Part shown: positions 62,690 through 64,000 of the stretch, piece by piece
Layout: each line of letters begins with the position of its first letter
Position numbering within the stretch: position 1 is the first letter of the stretch
Assembly (NCBI GenBank): GCA_019722365.1
Contig: JADFUC010002281.1
Coordinates: 62,001 to 126,000 of the forward strand
Direction: 5' to 3'
Source of the DNA: Lithospermum erythrorhizon
Lineage: Eukaryota; Streptophyta; Magnoliopsida; Boraginales; Boraginaceae
Length of the DNA stretch: 64,000 bases
Notes under the pieces: model-generated
The model's input: only the letters and a program-made list of their open reading frames with translations
Told to the model about the DNA's origin: nothing
The model's database searches: none
Program-made: the position numbers and the translations under genes

Positions 62690-64000
62690 CAGAAACTATT
62701 TGAAGATGCTCATTTGCTTGTTGTAGAATCTCATTGTTAACTGTTAAACTCAAAGGAAGCATCCCCTCCCTCTCTAATTTTTCTTTCCTCATATGAGGAA
62801 TTTTGAAATTATTATCTCCCCCACATTTCATAACCTCTATCATACATTCTTGTAATGTTATGAATACACGATTTAAAGCCTTTGGTGATAAGAAGTCCTT
62901 ATGGAATTTCTCTCACCTTATACTAACTAGGTCGTCGATATTCCTCGGGGCTTCTTGATATTGAAGTGATTGAATTGCTCTAAAATAGCCCAAATCCAAA
63001 ACATTAAGTTCAGGGCTGTTTGGTGGTTGACATGTCAAGCGGATGTCAAATCCATCGGTCTTTGCCGCTTTTAGAAACTCTTCATCTAATGTCTTAATAT
63101 GAGGACGAGCATTATCTTGTTGGATGTAAATAGTAGAACCTCGACTACACATAGGCCATCATCTCTTTATTAGGAAGGGCCGTTTTCAATCATCGAGCCC
63201 CGCCCAAATGTCTTGAGTTACCGCCAAAATTGGCTTCGTCTCCATTGTACCGGCTGCCCGATTTTTACTTTTCCTTTTTGCCGGCTCTTGATAACAAAAT
63301 GGAAAAATTCCTATTTTCCCATCAAAAGCGCTTCTTTGATTCATCTGTCGAGGTCCCAGCAACCTTAAGAAACATGACCTTCGTAATGAACTTTTTACTT
63401 TTGCAACAACGATACGGTTCTAATTCATCAGCAGCCAAGTAATATTTTTCCGTCTCCTTCGACATGTAGAACCATTTTTCATCAATTATGACGTGGTCAA
63501 ACATCTCCATAAATTTCACTTTTGTCCCGCCATCAATAGAACTTTGAACTTGAAGCATAGATATGCAAAAGCGTAGCCTCGCTTTCTTATTTTCATCGGT
63601 AAGTTGTGGTTTAATAGCACTTGAATGGCGACGTATAACACCATCTTTGATCCTTCGGTGGACTGTTGATTTGGACATTCCTAAAGCATGAGCCAAAGAT
63701 ACAATGGTTTTACGACGACGTAGAGGAATTTCTTTGAACTTCTCAATGTCCAAGTGAATCTGTTTTTGTCCAACTCGTTTTCGAAGTTTCTTAGCAAGAT
63801 CAACAACTTCTCCATCGTCTATGAACTTCAAACCTAATTCCCAAATTCTGCTCACTGTTTTACAACTCACTCCAAATAATTCTGCATTTTTTGTTATTGA
63901 ACCATGGATCAACTTTTTCCCATCAAAATCTTTGAAGAGCAACATGAATAGATGTAGTCGTTCTTCATCATTCAAATCCTTCCGTTTATTGACAAACCTC
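62690..64000 (-). pseudogene. Plant mariner-like (DD39D) transposase, frameshifted, cut by window edge
   Basis: Read on the minus strand from the window edge. The open frame 63975-63322 has two helix-turn-helix-like stretches, SITKNAELFGVSCKTVSRIW and TIVSLAHALGMSKSTVHRRI, then the first catalytic Asp in IIDEKWFYM (residue 165 counted from 63975). After a frameshift, the 63320-63160 part reads EPAKRKSKNR and GTMETKPILAVTQDIW. A third frame (63152-62913) reads IYIQQDNARPH, with the second Asp, and PPNSPELNVLDLGYF, with the third. 39 residues separate the last two, the spacing of plant mariners. The C-terminus continues, broken, to about 62695 (LNRVFITLQ, IPHMRKEKLER). Codons before 63975 are open to the edge, so the N-terminus lies outside. 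It cannot make an active transposase. Confidence 0.9.

Noticed and set aside
1..64000. CRISPR arrays, bacterial operons, tRNA or rRNA genes
   Set aside because: No regularly spaced identical repeats, no ribosome-binding-site-linked genes and no recognisable tRNA or rRNA sequence were seen; the window is plant nuclear DNA.

Overview
The window is nuclear DNA from a flowering plant. The genes have spliced exons with GT..AG introns. The families are plant ones: a seven-exon class TPS-a terpene synthase, an S1/SPH-type secreted protein, and relics of a class-B heat-shock factor, an F-box-associated protein and an N-terminal glutamine amidohydrolase. Much of the rest is plant transposon debris: SIRE/Maximus-like Ty1/copia, Ty3/gypsy traces, a plant DD39D mariner and a Stowaway-type MITE. 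A eudicot is likely; Lamiales is only a guess from the look of the terpene synthase and the MITEs. I ran no searches, so family calls rest on motifs read by eye.

Layout. 1-1.6 kb: degraded gypsy-type sequence with two short degenerate tandem arrays. 2.4-2.85 kb: a long inverted repeat. 3.46-10.54 kb: the best gene, a complete sesquiterpene-synthase-type TPS. Its seven exons join in frame to 570 codons, and its 2.9 kb first intron holds two non-autonomous elements. 12.5 kb: Stowaway-type MITE. 14.2-18 kb: a retroelement-like pair of direct repeats without coding sequence. 18.2-18.7 kb: broken second copy of TPS exons 4-5. 19.2-19.8 kb: F-box-associated pseudogene. 20.3-31.8 kb: two head-to-tail decayed SIRE-type copia copies. 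31.8-40 kb: another decayed LTR element with recognisable LTRs. 41.6-41.8 kb: a second gypsy LTR fragment. 42-50.9 kb: mostly empty AT-rich DNA with a split MITE-like element and a solo LTR.

The right end returns to gene-like sequence. 50.94-51.35 kb is the C-terminal part of a HSFB3-like factor without its DNA-binding domain. 52.41-52.90 kb is an intact single-exon S1/SPH-family secreted protein. 55.8-58.2 kb is an NTAQ1-like pseudogene that has lost its catalytic cysteine. 60.3-62.3 kb is a small probably plastid-targeted protein gene whose last exon is out of frame. 62.7-64 kb is a frameshifted mariner transposase on the minus strand, cut by the window edge.

Only the TPS and the S1/SPH gene look intact. 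I see no operon-like or pathway cluster: the second TPS is a fragment, and no cytochrome P450 or other tailoring enzyme is visible. I found no convincing new system. The observations most worth checking are the TPS with its altered N-terminal motif, the hairpin element just upstream of it, the active-site loss in the NTAQ1 copy, and the motif-rich tail of the copia elements.
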